A program made the translations under genes and the position numbers. DNA of 64,000 nt, taken from positions 124,001 through 188,000 of the forward strand of contig NZ_JACVOU010000002.1 of the NCBI RefSeq assembly GCF_018882205.1, given 5' to 3'. The DNA comes from Polynucleobacter bastaniensis. Its GTDB lineage: Bacteria; Pseudomonadota; Gammaproteobacteria; Burkholderiales; Burkholderiaceae. Positions 45,237-55,160 of the stretch are shown piece by piece. The first letter of the stretch is position 1; every line of letters begins with the position of its first letter. Under the pieces are notes generated by a model. The model saw only the letters and a program-made list of their open reading frames with translations, did no database searches and was not told the origin of the DNA.

Positions 45237-46118
45237 ATGGCCATCATTAATCCATCTAGTAATTACGGTACCGTCGCGATTGTTGGTGTTGGTCTCATTG
45301 GTGCTTCCTTGGGTCTGGCATTAAAAAAAACGGGCGTAGTCAATCAGGTTTTGGGTGTCGGCCGTAGCGTCGCGAATCTAGACCAAGCGCTCAAGATGGG
45401 TGCTATAGATGCTGTAGTTGACTTAGTTGAGGCCGCTAAGCAAGCACACGTGATGGTGTTATGCATGCCAGTGGCGCAGATGCGTACAGCCTTTGAAATC
45501 ATCGAACCTCATCTTGAACCTAAAACAATGATTACCGATGCGGGTAGCACTAAGGGCGATGTGATCTTGGCCGCTAAAGAAGTTTTGGGTAAAAAAGCTT
45601 GTCAGTTTGTACCGGCGCACCCGATTGCTGGTGGCGCGCAACATGGTGCTAGCGCTGCAACAGCAGATTTATTTGAAGGCAAGCAAACCATTCTTTGCCC
45701 CCTACAAGAAAACTCCCCACAAGATACCGATTTAATCGAAGGCTTTTGGCAGTCAGTTGGCTCTGTTGTTAAAAAGATTTCTTGTGTACAGCATGATGCA
45801 ATCTACGCAGCAGTCTCTCATTTGCCGCATATTCTGTCTTATGCATTAATGGCCAGTGTTGTGAACTCAGAGGATGCTGATCAAAAGCTCAGTCATGTGG
45901 GCGCAGGCTTCAAAGATTTCACACGCATTGCAGCTTCGAGCCCAGAGATGTGGCGTGATATTTGCCTAGGTAATCGCACCGCAGTTCTCAAAGAGCTTGA
46001 TCAATATTTGCTCATCGTGACTCACATGCGTAAATTGATTGCTGACAATGATGGTGCTGGCTTAGAGAAGTTATTCAACAAGGCCAGCAAAGCACGCCAA
46101 GATTTGGATGGGCTTTGA
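45237..46118 (+). CDS. tyrA: Prephenate dehydrogenase
   Basis: 293-residue NAD(P)-dependent enzyme oxidising prephenate (or arogenate) to the tyrosine precursor. Rossmann motif [17 protein letters not shown], catalytic region [10 protein letters not shown] with VPAHPIAGG, and [13 protein letters not shown] in the helical dimerisation part. No fused ACT or chorismate mutase domain. TGATG couples it to aroA. Confidence 0.95.
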   Translation: MAIINPSSNYGTVAIVGVGLIGASLGLALKKTGVVNQVLGVGRSVANLDQALKMGAIDAVVDLVEAAKQAHVMVLCMPVAQMRTAFEIIEPHLEPKTMITDAGSTKGDVILAAKEVLGKKACQFVPAHPIAGGAQHGASAATADLFEGKQTILCPLQENSPQDTDLIEGFWQSVGSVVKKISCVQHDAIYAAVSHLPHILSYALMASVVNSEDADQKLSHVGAGFKDFTRIAASSPEMWRDICLGNRTAVLKELDQYLLIVTHMRKLIADNDGAGLEKLFNKASKARQDLDGL

Positions 46119-47446
46119 TGAGCGGCTTGCCGGATATCAAAATTGGACCATTCAAGCGGGCACAAGGCTCGATAGTCTTGCCAGGCTCTAAGAGCATTTC
46201 TAACCGAGCTTTATTACTAGCCGCCCTTTCTTCAGGCACAACAACGCTTAAAAATTTACTAGATGCTGACGATACCCAGGTGATGCGTAATGCACTACGC
46301 CAGTTGGGGCTATCGGTGACCGATCAAGAAAATAAGGTCTGCGTAGTTGAAGGATGTGGCGGTAAGTTCCCCATACAAAATGCAGATCTCTTCATGGGCA
46401 ATGCGGGTACAGCTATTCGTCCGCTAACAGCAGCTCTTGCAATGCAAGGTGGTCAATATCGCTTATCTGGTGTGCCTCGTATGCATGAAAGACCCATTCG
46501 AGATTTAGTAGACGGTCTGCGCCAAGTAGGCGCAAAGATTGATTACGAATTACAAGAAGGTTATCCGCCTATCAAGATTCTTGCCGCTGATATTGAAATC
46601 AAAGATGTTGTGAGGGTGCGCGGAGATGTCTCTAGCCAATTTCTGACAGCCTTGTTGATGGCCTTGCCTTTAGTTGCAAAAGAGTCTGTGAGGATCGAAG
46701 TGATTGGTGAGTTGATTTCTCGTCCTTATATCGATATCACGCTCAAGCTGATGGCACGCTTTGGCGTCAAAGTGGCTTGTCCTGATGGGCAGTCGTTTGT
46801 CATTCCCGCTAAGACCTCTGGTGCGGTATATCAAAGCCCCGGTGTTTTATCGGTTGAGGGTGACGCATCGTCTGCCTCTTACTTCTTAGCGCTAGGTGCG
46901 ATTAGTAATGGACCGGTGCGTGTTTTAGGCGTTGGTAGTCAAAGCATTCAGGGTGACGTAGCTTTTGCTGGTGCACTCGCACTGATGGGTGCAAACATTT
47001 CGTCGGGCGAGGATTGGATTGAGGTTGCTGGCGTCAAGAATGCTAACGGCAAGCTCAATGGCATCACAATCGATTGCACGGAGATTCCAGACGCGGCGAT
47101 GACTTTAGCTGTTGCCGCTTTGTTTGCTGAAGGCCCTACGCGTTTGAATAATATTGCTAGCTGGCGCGTGAAAGAAACTGATCGTATTGCAGCGATGACT
47201 AAAGAATTAAAAAAGGTGGGCGCTATTGTCGAAGAGGGCGCAGATTACATCGTAGTCCAAGCGCCGCCTTCTGTTTCTGATTGGAAGTCTCCTGATGAAG
47301 GTATTGATACTTATGATGACCATCGCATGGCCATGTGCTTCTCTTTGGGTGCTTTTGGCCCTAATGCGCTCAAGATCAATGATCCCAACTGCGTTGCAAA
47401 AACCTTCCCCACTTACTTTGCTGAATTTGCAAAGATCGTTTCCTAG
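46118..47446 (+). CDS. aroA: 3-phosphoshikimate 1-carboxyvinyltransferase (EPSP synthase)
   Basis: 442-residue sixth enzyme of the shikimate pathway, joining shikimate-3-phosphate and [35 protein letters not shown] and [11 protein letters not shown] are the substrate-binding motifs; the loop keeps the class I GNAGTAxRPLTA sequence, so a glyphosate-sensitive type is expected. ATG 46118 overlaps the tyrA TGA by one base; a TTG one codon earlier also opens the frame. Intact two-domain inside-out barrel length. Confidence 0.97.
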   Translation: MSGLPDIKIGPFKRAQGSIVLPGSKSISNRALLLAALSSGTTTLKNLLDADDTQVMRNALRQLGLSVTDQENKVCVVEGCGGKFPIQNADLFMGNAGTAIRPLTAALAMQGGQYRLSGVPRMHERPIRDLVDGLRQVGAKIDYELQEGYPPIKILAADIEIKDVVRVRGDVSSQFLTALLMALPLVAKESVRIEVIGELISRPYIDITLKLMARFGVKVACPDGQSFVIPAKTSGAVYQSPGVLSVEGDASSASYFLALGAISNGPVRVLGVGSQSIQGDVAFAGALALMGANISSGEDWIEVAGVKNANGKLNGITIDCTEIPDAAMTLAVAALFAEGPTRLNNIASWRVKETDRIAAMTKELKKVGAIVEEGADYIVVQAPPSVSDWKSPDEGIDTYDDHRMAMCFSLGAFGPNALKINDPNCVAKTFPTYFAEFAKIVS

Positions 47447-47458
47447 AAGTCGCTTCTG

Positions 47459-48121
47459 ATGAATTTGCCCCCAGTTATCGCAATTGATGGTCCCACCGCC
47501 TCTGGCAAAGGGACGGTTGCTTCCTTGGTAGCGGAAAAGTTAGGTTTTCATTATCTGGACAGTGGTGCGCTCTACCGGCTTGTTGCCCTGGGAAGTGAAA
47601 AAGCATCCGTTGATCCTCAAAATGGCCCGGAATTGGGTATTTTGGCCAAAAAACTGGTGATTTCGTTCAAAAATGGCCAAATTTTGCTTAATTCGGAAGA
47701 TGTAACCGATGCCATTCGCACAGAAAGCATTGGTTTGCGTGCTTCTGCAATAGCGGTGCATCCAGAAGTAAGGCTGGCTTTAATCAGTGTTCAGCATGGT
47801 TTTAGGCGGGCTCCAGGCTTAGTTGCTGATGGTCGAGACATGGCTAGCGTGATATTTCCTGATGCGGTTTTGAAGATTTTCCTCACTGCAACAGCTGAGG
47901 CTAGAGCGGAACGTCGGTATAAGCAATTGATAGCTAAGGGAATTTCTGCTAAACTAGAGGACTTGTTGCACGATTTGCAAGAGCGCGATGCCAGAGACAG
48001 TAGTCGAGGTGCCGCACCTTTGTTGGTCGCAGACGGCGCCAAAGTGCTAGAAACATCGGAATTGTCGATAGATCAAGCAGTTAAGACGGTTCTAGATTGG
48101 TATCAATCAACAACATCTTAA
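47459..48121 (+). CDS. cmk: Cytidylate kinase
   Basis: 220-residue CMP/dCMP kinase. P-loop [17 protein letters not shown] site DSGALYRL and [15 protein letters not shown], then the lid region RAERRYKQL and [14 protein letters not shown]. Gene order aroA-cmk-rpsA is classic for proteobacteria. It supplies CDP for RNA, DNA and phospholipid synthesis. Confidence 0.97.
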   Translation: MNLPPVIAIDGPTASGKGTVASLVAEKLGFHYLDSGALYRLVALGSEKASVDPQNGPELGILAKKLVISFKNGQILLNSEDVTDAIRTESIGLRASAIAVHPEVRLALISVQHGFRRAPGLVADGRDMASVIFPDAVLKIFLTATAEARAERRYKQLIAKGISAKLEDLLHDLQERDARDSSRGAAPLLVADGAKVLETSELSIDQAVKTVLDWYQSTTS

Positions 48122-48264
48122 TTTTTGGTGGGCAGTAAAAAGTAGTAGAAGTTGTTTTGGCGTCTTAAGAAACTCTACAACGCGATTATCTAATTTAGCG
48201 TGTTTCTTGGGGCTTTTTTAACCTAACCCGTCAGGCCTTCTGGCGGCACAAAGTGAATATATAA

Positions 48265-49938
48265 ATGTCTGAATCATTTGCAGAACTATTTGAAGAATCA
48301 TTAACCCGATCGAATATGAAGACCGGCCAAGTTATTTCGGCTGAAGTACTTCGCATCGACCATAACTTCGTCGTTGTTAACGCTGGATTGAAATCCGAAG
48401 CGTTTATTCCTGTTGAAGAATTCCATAACGACGCTGGCGAGATTGAGGTAGCTCCTGGCGATTTCGTTTCTGTTGCTATTGACGCTCTTGAGAACGGCTA
48501 TGGCGACACCATCCTTTCCCGTGATAAAGCGAAACGCTTGGCATCATGGATGAACTTGGAGAAAGCGCTTGAGCAAGCTGAGATAGTTACTGGTACTGTT
48601 ACCGGTAAGGTTAAAGGCGGCTTGACAGTCATGGTTAACGGTATCCGCGCATTCTTGCCCGGATCACTCGTTGATACACGCCCAATCAAAGACACCAGCC
48701 CTTACGAAGGTAAGACGATGGAGTTCAAGGTTATCAAGCTTGACCGTAAGCGTAACAACGTAGTGTTGTCACGTCGTGCAGTGGTTGAGGCTAGCCAAGG
48801 TGAAGAGCGAGCAAAGTTGATGTCTAACCTTAAAGAAGGTAGCGTTGTTCAAGGTATCGTTAAGAACATCACTGACTACGGTGCGTTCGTAGACCTCGGT
48901 GGTATCGATGGCCTCTTGCACATTACCGATTTGGCATGGCGTCGTGTGCGTCACCCAAGCGAGATGTTGACTGTTGGTCAAGAAGTTACCGCGAAGATTT
49001 TGAAGTTCGATCAAGAAAAGAACCGTGTTTCTCTCGGCGTGAAACAACTTGGTGATGATCCATGGGTTGGTATCGCTCGTCGTTACCCACCAAACACCCG
49101 TTTATTCGGCAAGGTAACCAACCTGACTGACTACGGCGCGTTCGTAGAAATCGAATCTGGTATCGAAGGTTTGGTACACGTTTCTGAAATGGACTGGACT
49201 AACAAGAACGTTGCTCCAAGCAAAGCTACTGCACTAGGAACCGAAGTTGAAGTCATGGTTCTGGATATTGATGAAGACAAGCGTCGTATCAGCTTGGGCA
49301 TTAAGCAGTGCAAAGCAAATCCATGGGAAGAGTTCTCACGTGGCCAACAAAAAGGCGACAAGTTGACTGGCGCGATCAAGTCTATTACTGACTTTGGTGT
49401 GTTCATCGGCTTGCCTGGCGGTATCGATGGTTTGGTTCACCTTTCAGACATTTCTTGGAATGAGCCTGGTGAAGAAGCTGTTAAGAAATACAAAAAAGGC
49501 GATGAAGTTGAAGCTACTGTATTAGCCATTGATGTTGAGAAAGAGCGTATCTCTCTCGGTATTAAGCAATTGTCTGGCGACCCATTTAATAACTACACAT
49601 CCGTTAGCGACAAGGGTAGCCTTGTAACTGGTACTGTGAAGGCTGTTGATGCTAAGGGTGCAACCATTCACTTGGCTGATGAAGTTGAAGCTTACTTGCG
49701 CGCTTCTGAGATCTCAACAGATCGCGTTGAAGATGCACGCAATGTATTGAAAGAAGGCGATAGCGTAACTGCAATGATTATTAATATTGATCGCAAGTCA
49801 CGTGCAATCAATCTTTCAATCAAAGCTAAAGACAGCTCTGATCAACAAGATGCTATGAGCAAGCTCCAAGGTGATGCGCAGTCTGGCACAACCAACTTGG
49901 GCGCCTTGTTAAAAGCAAAAATGGACAATCAAGGCTAA
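48265..49938 (+). CDS. rpsA: 30S ribosomal protein S1
   Basis: 557-residue S1 protein with six S1 RNA-binding repeats. Repeats 1-2 (residues about 20-170) bind the ribosome; repeats 3-6 carry the typical [20 protein letters not shown] pattern. It unfolds mRNA leaders at initiation. A 143-base gap upstream, rich in A/T, probably holds its own promoter and an autoregulatory leader, but no clear boxes were assigned. A terminator follows the stop. Confidence 0.98.
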   Translation: MSESFAELFEESLTRSNMKTGQVISAEVLRIDHNFVVVNAGLKSEAFIPVEEFHNDAGEIEVAPGDFVSVAIDALENGYGDTILSRDKAKRLASWMNLEKALEQAEIVTGTVTGKVKGGLTVMVNGIRAFLPGSLVDTRPIKDTSPYEGKTMEFKVIKLDRKRNNVVLSRRAVVEASQGEERAKLMSNLKEGSVVQGIVKNITDYGAFVDLGGIDGLLHITDLAWRRVRHPSEMLTVGQEVTAKILKFDQEKNRVSLGVKQLGDDPWVGIARRYPPNTRLFGKVTNLTDYGAFVEIESGIEGLVHVSEMDWTNKNVAPSKATALGTEVEVMVLDIDEDKRRISLGIKQCKANPWEEFSRGQQKGDKLTGAIKSITDFGVFIGLPGGIDGLVHLSDISWNEPGEEAVKKYKKGDEVEATVLAIDVEKERISLGIKQLSGDPFNNYTSVSDKGSLVTGTVKAVDAKGATIHLADEVEAYLRASEISTDRVEDARNVLKEGDSVTAMIINIDRKSRAINLSIKAKDSSDQQDAMSKLQGDAQSGTTNLGALLKAKMDNQG

Positions 49939-49946
49939 ATCAATAT

Positions 49947-49979
49947 CGCCGCTTTCCATTAGGAGAGCGGCGGTTTTTT
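49947..49979 (+). terminator. Terminator between rpsA and ihfB
   Basis: GCCGCTTTCC / GGAGAGCGGC with a short loop and following TTTTTT, about 9 bases after the rpsA stop. ihfB begins right after it, so ihfB is read by read-through or its own promoter. Confidence 0.88.
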
Positions 49980-49989
49980 ATTGATAGAT

Positions 49990-50334
49990 ATGTCAGATCA
50001 AGAGCAACAAGCAATCACTCGCTCCGAACTCGTGGAGAGCTTGGCGGAACAGTTTCCCCAGCTATTACCAAGAGATGTGGAGTTGGCAGTAAAAACATTG
50101 CTAGACACCATGACTCATGCTTTGGCCGAAGGCAAGCGAATTGAGTTACGCGGTGTGGGTAGCTTTGTTTTGCATCACCGTCCTGCGCGCACTGGTCGTA
50201 ACCCAAAATCTGGTGAGAAGGTATTGATCCCAGAAAAACGGGTGCCCCATTTCAAGCCAGGTAAAGAATTACGTGAGCGCGTTGATTACAAGCCTTTGAA
50301 GCAGGTGAGCCCTAAAGAGGGTTCTGGTGCCTAG
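49990..50334 (+). CDS. ihfB: Integration host factor subunit beta
   Basis: 114-residue DNA-bending protein forming a heterodimer with IHF-alpha. After about ten extra N-terminal residues, [15 protein letters not shown] begins the HU/IHF fold, and the DNA-inserting arm carries [12 protein letters not shown] with the intercalating proline. The C-terminus is about 20 residues longer than E. coli IhfB. I take ATG 49990; a TTG at 49981 lies inside the terminator tail and is less likely. Confidence 0.94.
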   Translation: MSDQEQQAITRSELVESLAEQFPQLLPRDVELAVKTLLDTMTHALAEGKRIELRGVGSFVLHHRPARTGRNPKSGEKVLIPEKRVPHFKPGKELRERVDYKPLKQVSPKEGSGA

Positions 50335-50353
50335 TCATATAGCGCATATCCAG

Positions 50354-50377
50354 TGGTCCATTCGGACCATTTTTTTA
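50354..50377 (+). terminator. Terminator after ihfB
   Basis: TGGTCC / GGACCA stem with ATTC loop and seven T residues, ending 17 bases before lapB. Confidence 0.88.
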
Positions 50378-50394
50378 TTTAAATTCTGCACAGC

Positions 50395-51606
50395 ATGATT
50401 CAGATCGCAACCTCCTGGCTTTTATTAATACCAGTGATGTTTGGCATTGGTTGGTTGGCTAGTCGCTGGGATTTGCGCCTTGAAAATCGCATGGATGAGC
50501 GCGAGCGTATGCGCCAACAGCGTTCAACCTTTAAGGGCTTAAGTCTTTTATTAAATGAGCAACCAGATCAGGCAATTGAAACCTTGGTCAAGATTGCTCA
50601 GCTTGATCCTGAAACAATCGATCTTCACTTTGCTTTAGGTAATTTATTCCGTCGTCGTGGTGAAACTGAGCGGGCGATTCGAGTTCACCAACACCTTGCG
50701 AATCGTGATGACTTAAAGCCACGAGATCGAGACCATGCTGCTTATGAATTAGGCCGTGATTTTCTGCGTGCTGGTTTATTGGATCGTGCTGAAGCATCAT
50801 TAAATCGCGTGGGCGAAGGCAAGTTTGCTGCCCCAGCAAAAGAGAGTCTGCTCGAAATGTATCAAATTGAGCGAGACTGGAAAAAAGCCATCATTGCTGC
50901 AAGCGAGCTCGAGGCCCTGCAAGGAAAATCACATCACACCGAGATTGCACAGTTTCATTGTGAGCTTGGTCAAGAAGCATTGCGTCGCAAAGATTTGCCA
51001 GCGGTTGAGCAGTCTGTTCAGTTGGCATTACAAGCGGTTCCTCACCATGCACGTGCACTTATTTTGCAGGGTGATTATTTGATGGCTATGGATTGCTCAG
51101 CTCAAGCAATCGATGTATGGGCTGTAATTGCAAAGACTCATCCTGCTTACATGCATTTGCTAGCAGACCGCTGGATGGCTGCGCACACATCGCTTGATAA
51201 AGCAGATTTAGGTTTGAGTGCGCTATGTGAATTACTAAAAACCCAAGCCTCAGGTGAGTTGCTCGATATTGTACAAAAGCATATGACCCAAATTCGTGGG
51301 GCTCAAGCTGCTGAAGTGATGCTAGTTGAGGTGATGCAGCATTCACCCAGTTTGAGTGCTCTCTCGAAATTGGCAGAAACACGTTTGGCATTAGCTGAGA
51401 GCAATGGCACGCCAGAGCGAGTGTCTGATTTACAGGCAACACTCAGTTTATTAAAGCAACGTACAACCAGTTTGGCTCGTTACACCTGTGGTAACTGTGG
51501 TTTCCGTGCAAGACGATTTTATTGGCAGTGTCCGGGCTGTAATTATTGGGAAGCATACTCCCCAAGACGTAGTGAAGGTTCCGTGTCTAGCGGCCCATCG
51601 ATGTAA
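50395..51606 (+). CDS. lapB: LPS assembly protein B (LapB/YciM)
   Basis: 403-residue inner-membrane-anchored protein that tunes LPS synthesis by directing LpxC to FtsH and coupling to LPS export. One N-terminal helix (about 4-22), about nine TPR-like repeats, and a C-terminal rubredoxin-type metal site CGNCGF...CPGCNYWEAY with all four cysteines. The usual upstream neighbour lapA is absent: only 60 bases separate ihfB and lapB. Gene position before the heptose genes fits LPS function. Confidence 0.94.
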   Translation: MIQIATSWLLLIPVMFGIGWLASRWDLRLENRMDERERMRQQRSTFKGLSLLLNEQPDQAIETLVKIAQLDPETIDLHFALGNLFRRRGETERAIRVHQHLANRDDLKPRDRDHAAYELGRDFLRAGLLDRAEASLNRVGEGKFAAPAKESLLEMYQIERDWKKAIIAASELEALQGKSHHTEIAQFHCELGQEALRRKDLPAVEQSVQLALQAVPHHARALILQGDYLMAMDCSAQAIDVWAVIAKTHPAYMHLLADRWMAAHTSLDKADLGLSALCELLKTQASGELLDIVQKHMTQIRGAQAAEVMLVEVMQHSPSLSALSKLAETRLALAESNGTPERVSDLQATLSLLKQRTTSLARYTCGNCGFRARRFYWQCPGCNYWEAYSPRRSEGSVSSGPSM

Positions 51607-51686
51607 ATGAACTAAATAAATTAATTAAACCGTCATCAAATAGTTTTTTAATGATGGTACTGAAACCATAGCGATTTGGAGATGTC

Positions 51687-53051
51687 TTGAAAGTTACTAT
51701 CATTGGAAGCGGTTACGTTGGTCTTGTCACCGGCGGTTGTTTAGCGGAGCAGGGTAATAATGTTTTTTGTGTGGACGTAGATTCTAAAAAGATTGATATC
51801 CTCAACTCCGGCGGCGTACCGATTTATGAGCCAGGCCTTAAAGAGATGATCGAGCGCAATCGCGCTGCTGGTCGTTTGCAGTTCTCTACTGATATTGCCG
51901 CCTCTGTAGCGCATGGTGATATTCAGTTTATTGCTGTTGGAACGCCTCCTGATGAGGATGGGTCTGCTGATCTTCAGTACGTCGTAGCAGCAGCTCGCAA
52001 TATCGGTCGTCATATGACTACTCCTAAAGTGATCGTCGATAAATCCACTGTGCCAGTAGGCACTGCTGACAAAGTATCTACTGCTATCAGCGAAGAGCTC
52101 AATAAAAGAGGTCTGTCACCAGAGCTTTGTTCAGTAGTTTCCAATCCAGAGTTCCTCAAAGAAGGCGCAGCCGTAGAAGATTTCATGCGCCCAGATCGCA
52201 TTGTGATTGGTACACAAAATACCCCAGCAGGTCTGCGGGCTAAAGAGCAAATGCGCAAACTCTATGCCCCATTTAATCGCCATCACGAGCGCACCTATTA
52301 CATGGATGTGAAGAGTGCTGAGCTCACCAAATATGCAGCCAATGCCATGTTGGCTACCCGCATCTCTTTTATGAACGAGTTAGCCAATCTAGCTGACTTA
52401 GTTGGCGCTGACATTGAAGCAGTGCGCCAAGGTATTGGTTCAGACTCCCGTATTGGTTACGGATTTTTATACTCTGGTACTGGTTATGGTGGCTCTTGCT
52501 TTCCGAAGGATGTTTCAGCATTATCCAAAACTGCTATTGAGCATGGACGTGATCTGAAGATATTAGATGCTGTCGAAGCGGTGAACGAAGCCCAAAAGTA
52601 CATCCTTGTAGAGAAGATTGAAAAACGCTTTGGTAAAAATCTGGCTGGCAAGAAGTTTGCTATGTGGGGCTTGGCATTTAAGCCCAATACTGACGATATG
52701 CGCGAAGCCCCTAGTCGAGTCATTATCCAGGAGCTGGTCAAGCGTGGTGCTCAGGTCGTGGCACACGATCCAGTAGCAATGCCAGAAGCCAGACATTGTC
52801 TTGAAGTGGACTTCAAAGGCAATCCAGAAGGTCTCAAGCAAGTGACTTTGGTGGATGACCCCATGGCAGCAACCCAAGGTGCCGATGCCTTGGTAATCGT
52901 GACTGAGTGGAAGGCCTTCCGTAGTCCTGATTTTGACCTTCTCAAAGCCAAACTGAAGAACCCTATTATCTTTGATGGCCGTAATTTGTATGAGCCACAA
53001 GCTATGCAAGAATTAGGTATTGAGTACCAAGGTATTGGTCGTCATAATTAA
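51687..53051 (+). CDS. ugd: UDP-glucose 6-dehydrogenase
   Basis: 454-residue NAD-dependent enzyme making UDP-glucuronate for LPS or exopolysaccharide. It starts at TTG with GGAG seven bases upstream; the N-terminal [18 protein letters not shown] immediately follows. Catalytic cysteine lies in [13 protein letters not shown], and [23 protein letters not shown] links the domains. It is followed 42 bases later by hldE, forming an envelope-sugar unit. Confidence 0.96.
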   Translation: MKVTIIGSGYVGLVTGGCLAEQGNNVFCVDVDSKKIDILNSGGVPIYEPGLKEMIERNRAAGRLQFSTDIAASVAHGDIQFIAVGTPPDEDGSADLQYVVAAARNIGRHMTTPKVIVDKSTVPVGTADKVSTAISEELNKRGLSPELCSVVSNPEFLKEGAAVEDFMRPDRIVIGTQNTPAGLRAKEQMRKLYAPFNRHHERTYYMDVKSAELTKYAANAMLATRISFMNELANLADLVGADIEAVRQGIGSDSRIGYGFLYSGTGYGGSCFPKDVSALSKTAIEHGRDLKILDAVEAVNEAQKYILVEKIEKRFGKNLAGKKFAMWGLAFKPNTDDMREAPSRVIIQELVKRGAQVVAHDPVAMPEARHCLEVDFKGNPEGLKQVTLVDDPMAATQGADALVIVTEWKAFRSPDFDLLKAKLKNPIIFDGRNLYEPQAMQELGIEYQGIGRHN

Positions 53052-53093
53052 TTATCAGTACAAAAAGAATTCCTTAGAGAGATTAGTTACATC

Positions 53094-54023
53094 GTGGAAA
53101 AAGCTAACCGAGAACAATTTTCTAAAGCCCGCTTATTAGTAGCGGGCGATGTCATGCTGGATCGCTATTGGTTTGGTGATACAAATCGGATCTCCCCTGA
53201 GGCGCCAGTACCAGTAGTTCAAGTGGGCAAGATTGACGAGCGTTTAGGTGGTGCTGCTAACGTTGCTCGTAACGTTGCGGCGCTTGGAGCTAAGACAATG
53301 ATTTTGGGTGTGATTGGTGATGATGAGGCAGGACGACGTATTACAGATCTCTTAAAATCCAGTGGCGTTAATAGTCAATTGGAGATTGATAGCAAAGTGC
53401 CGACAACAGTGAAGTTGCGGGTCATTGCAAGACAGCAACAATTGATTCGCTTAGACTTCGAGGAAACTCCAAGTGAGGCAGCTTTGGCTCACAAACTCGA
53501 GCGTTACGAGAAGCTGGTTGGTGATGCTGATGTAGTGATTTTGTCTGACTACGGTAAAGGTGCCTTAGGTCAGGTAACTTTGATGATTGAGCAGGCTCGC
53601 GCTCAAAAGAAAACGATCCTAGTCGATCCTAAGGGTGACGACTATGCTAAATATCGTGGCGCTACTGTACTCACTCCAAATCGTAGTGAGCTCCGCCAAG
53701 TCGTGGGTAAATGGACCAGTGAAGAGGATCTCACCAAGAGAGCACAAGATCTCAGAAAGTCATTAAACCTCGAGGCGCTTCTTCTCACTCGTTCCGAGGA
53801 GGGTATGAGTTTATTTACTGATGCTGGTGTGAGTCATGTAAAGGCGCAGGCACGCGAAGTATTTGATGTGTCAGGTGCGGGCGACACCGTTATAGGAACG
53901 CTAGCAGTCGCATTAGCAGCTGGCTGGCCACTAGAAAGAGCGATGGCTTTGGCTAATCGGGCTGGTGGTATTGTGGTTGGTAAGTTGGGTACAGCCACTG
54001 TTACTTCTGAGGAATTGCAATGA
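53094..54023 (+). CDS. hldE1: D-glycero-beta-D-manno-heptose-7-phosphate kinase (HldE kinase domain only)
   Basis: 309-residue PfkB-family kinase equal to the first domain of E. coli HldE; the nucleotidyltransferase domain is separate, as in other Burkholderiales (HldA/RfaE1). GTG start. N-terminal [30 protein letters not shown], and the active site [19 protein letters not shown] with the catalytic Asp. It phosphorylates heptose-7-phosphate for the LPS inner core. Its end overlaps hldD by four bases. The adenylyltransferase partner is not in this window. Confidence 0.95.
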   Translation: MEKANREQFSKARLLVAGDVMLDRYWFGDTNRISPEAPVPVVQVGKIDERLGGAANVARNVAALGAKTMILGVIGDDEAGRRITDLLKSSGVNSQLEIDSKVPTTVKLRVIARQQQLIRLDFEETPSEAALAHKLERYEKLVGDADVVILSDYGKGALGQVTLMIEQARAQKKTILVDPKGDDYAKYRGATVLTPNRSELRQVVGKWTSEEDLTKRAQDLRKSLNLEALLLTRSEEGMSLFTDAGVSHVKAQAREVFDVSGAGDTVIGTLAVALAAGWPLERAMALANRAGGIVVGKLGTATVTSEELQ

Positions 54024-55048
54024 CCATTATCGTGACCGGCGCAGCTGGGTTTATTGGTGCCAATATTGTTCAAGCGCTCAATGCGCGTGGCGAGAAAAAT
54101 ATTATTGCAGTTGACGATTTGAATCCAGCTGATAAGTATCGCAATCTGGCAGATTTAGACATCATTGATTATCTAGATAAAGATGAGTTTCTAGAGGCAT
54201 TTAAAAGCGGTCGCTTTGGTAAGGTGAGGGCAGTCTTTCATGAAGGGGCTTGCTCCGATACGATGGAAACGGATGGCATCTTCATGATGGCAAATAATTT
54301 CCGTTACACCATGGATTTACTCGATATCTGCACAGAACAAAAAGTGCAATTACTCTACGCCTCTTCAGCAGCAACCTATGGTGGTTCTGATGTGTTTGTA
54401 GAGAGTCGTGAGCATGAGAAGCCATTGAACATCTATGGCTACTCCAAGTTTCTATTCGATCAAGTAATACGCAAGCGCTTTACTGAAAAAGCCAATGCTG
54501 CACAAGTGGTTGGTTTCCGCTACTTCAATGTCTACGGCCCACGTGAATCACATAAAGGCCGTATGGCTTCAGTGGCATTCCACCAGTATCACCAATACAA
54601 AGCTAATAGCAAAGTTAAGCTTTTTGGTGAGTATGGTGGTTATGCTGCTGGTGAGCAAAGTCGTGACTTTGTATCAGTGGAAGACGTAGTGAAAGTGAAT
54701 TTATATTTCTTAGATCACCCCGAAATCAGTGGCATCTTCAATCTCGGTAGTGGCCGCGCACAACCATTCAATGATGTTGCTCACGCAGTAGCTAACGCCA
54801 TGCGCAAAATTGATAAAGCTAACCCTGCTAGCCTAGAAGAATTGGTTAAAGAAAAGGCAATTGAGTACATCCCATTCCCAGATGCGCTCAAAGGTAAGTA
54901 TCAGTGCTTCACGCAAGCAGATCTAACTAATCTGCGTGCTGCTGGATACTCGGAACCCTTCCTCAATGTGGAGCAGGGTGTCAGTCGTTATGTTGCTTGG
55001 TTATCAGCTAATACAGATTTTTTGGCAAGTCCCCTAGCAAGTAATTGA
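54020..55048 (+). CDS. hldD: ADP-L-glycero-D-manno-heptose-6-epimerase
   Basis: 342-residue short-chain dehydrogenase/epimerase finishing ADP-heptose for the LPS core. NADP motif [36 protein letters not shown], the catalytic YGYSKFLFD, and [15 protein letters not shown] are all in place. Translationally coupled to the kinase. Conserved backbone order would continue to cysM, but the CHAT unit is inserted after this gene. Confidence 0.97.
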   Translation: MTIIVTGAAGFIGANIVQALNARGEKNIIAVDDLNPADKYRNLADLDIIDYLDKDEFLEAFKSGRFGKVRAVFHEGACSDTMETDGIFMMANNFRYTMDLLDICTEQKVQLLYASSAATYGGSDVFVESREHEKPLNIYGYSKFLFDQVIRKRFTEKANAAQVVGFRYFNVYGPRESHKGRMASVAFHQYHQYKANSKVKLFGEYGGYAAGEQSRDFVSVEDVVKVNLYFLDHPEISGIFNLGSGRAQPFNDVAHAVANAMRKIDKANPASLEELVKEKAIEYIPFPDALKGKYQCFTQADLTNLRAAGYSEPFLNVEQGVSRYVAWLSANTDFLASPLASN

Positions 55049-55160
55049 CCAAGAAAAAGACTTGTTTTGTAGCACGTAAGTCTAAATACCAAGCTGAGAG
55101 CACATCTTCATCTTAAGTTTTTGGGCTACTATATTACTTATAAAAACTAGGAGATTTCCT

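Noticed and set aside
51607-51686. Hairpin upstream of ugd (TCATCA...TGATGG)
   Set aside because: Short A/T-rich arms with a large loop and no proper T run; not convincing as terminator or riboswitch.
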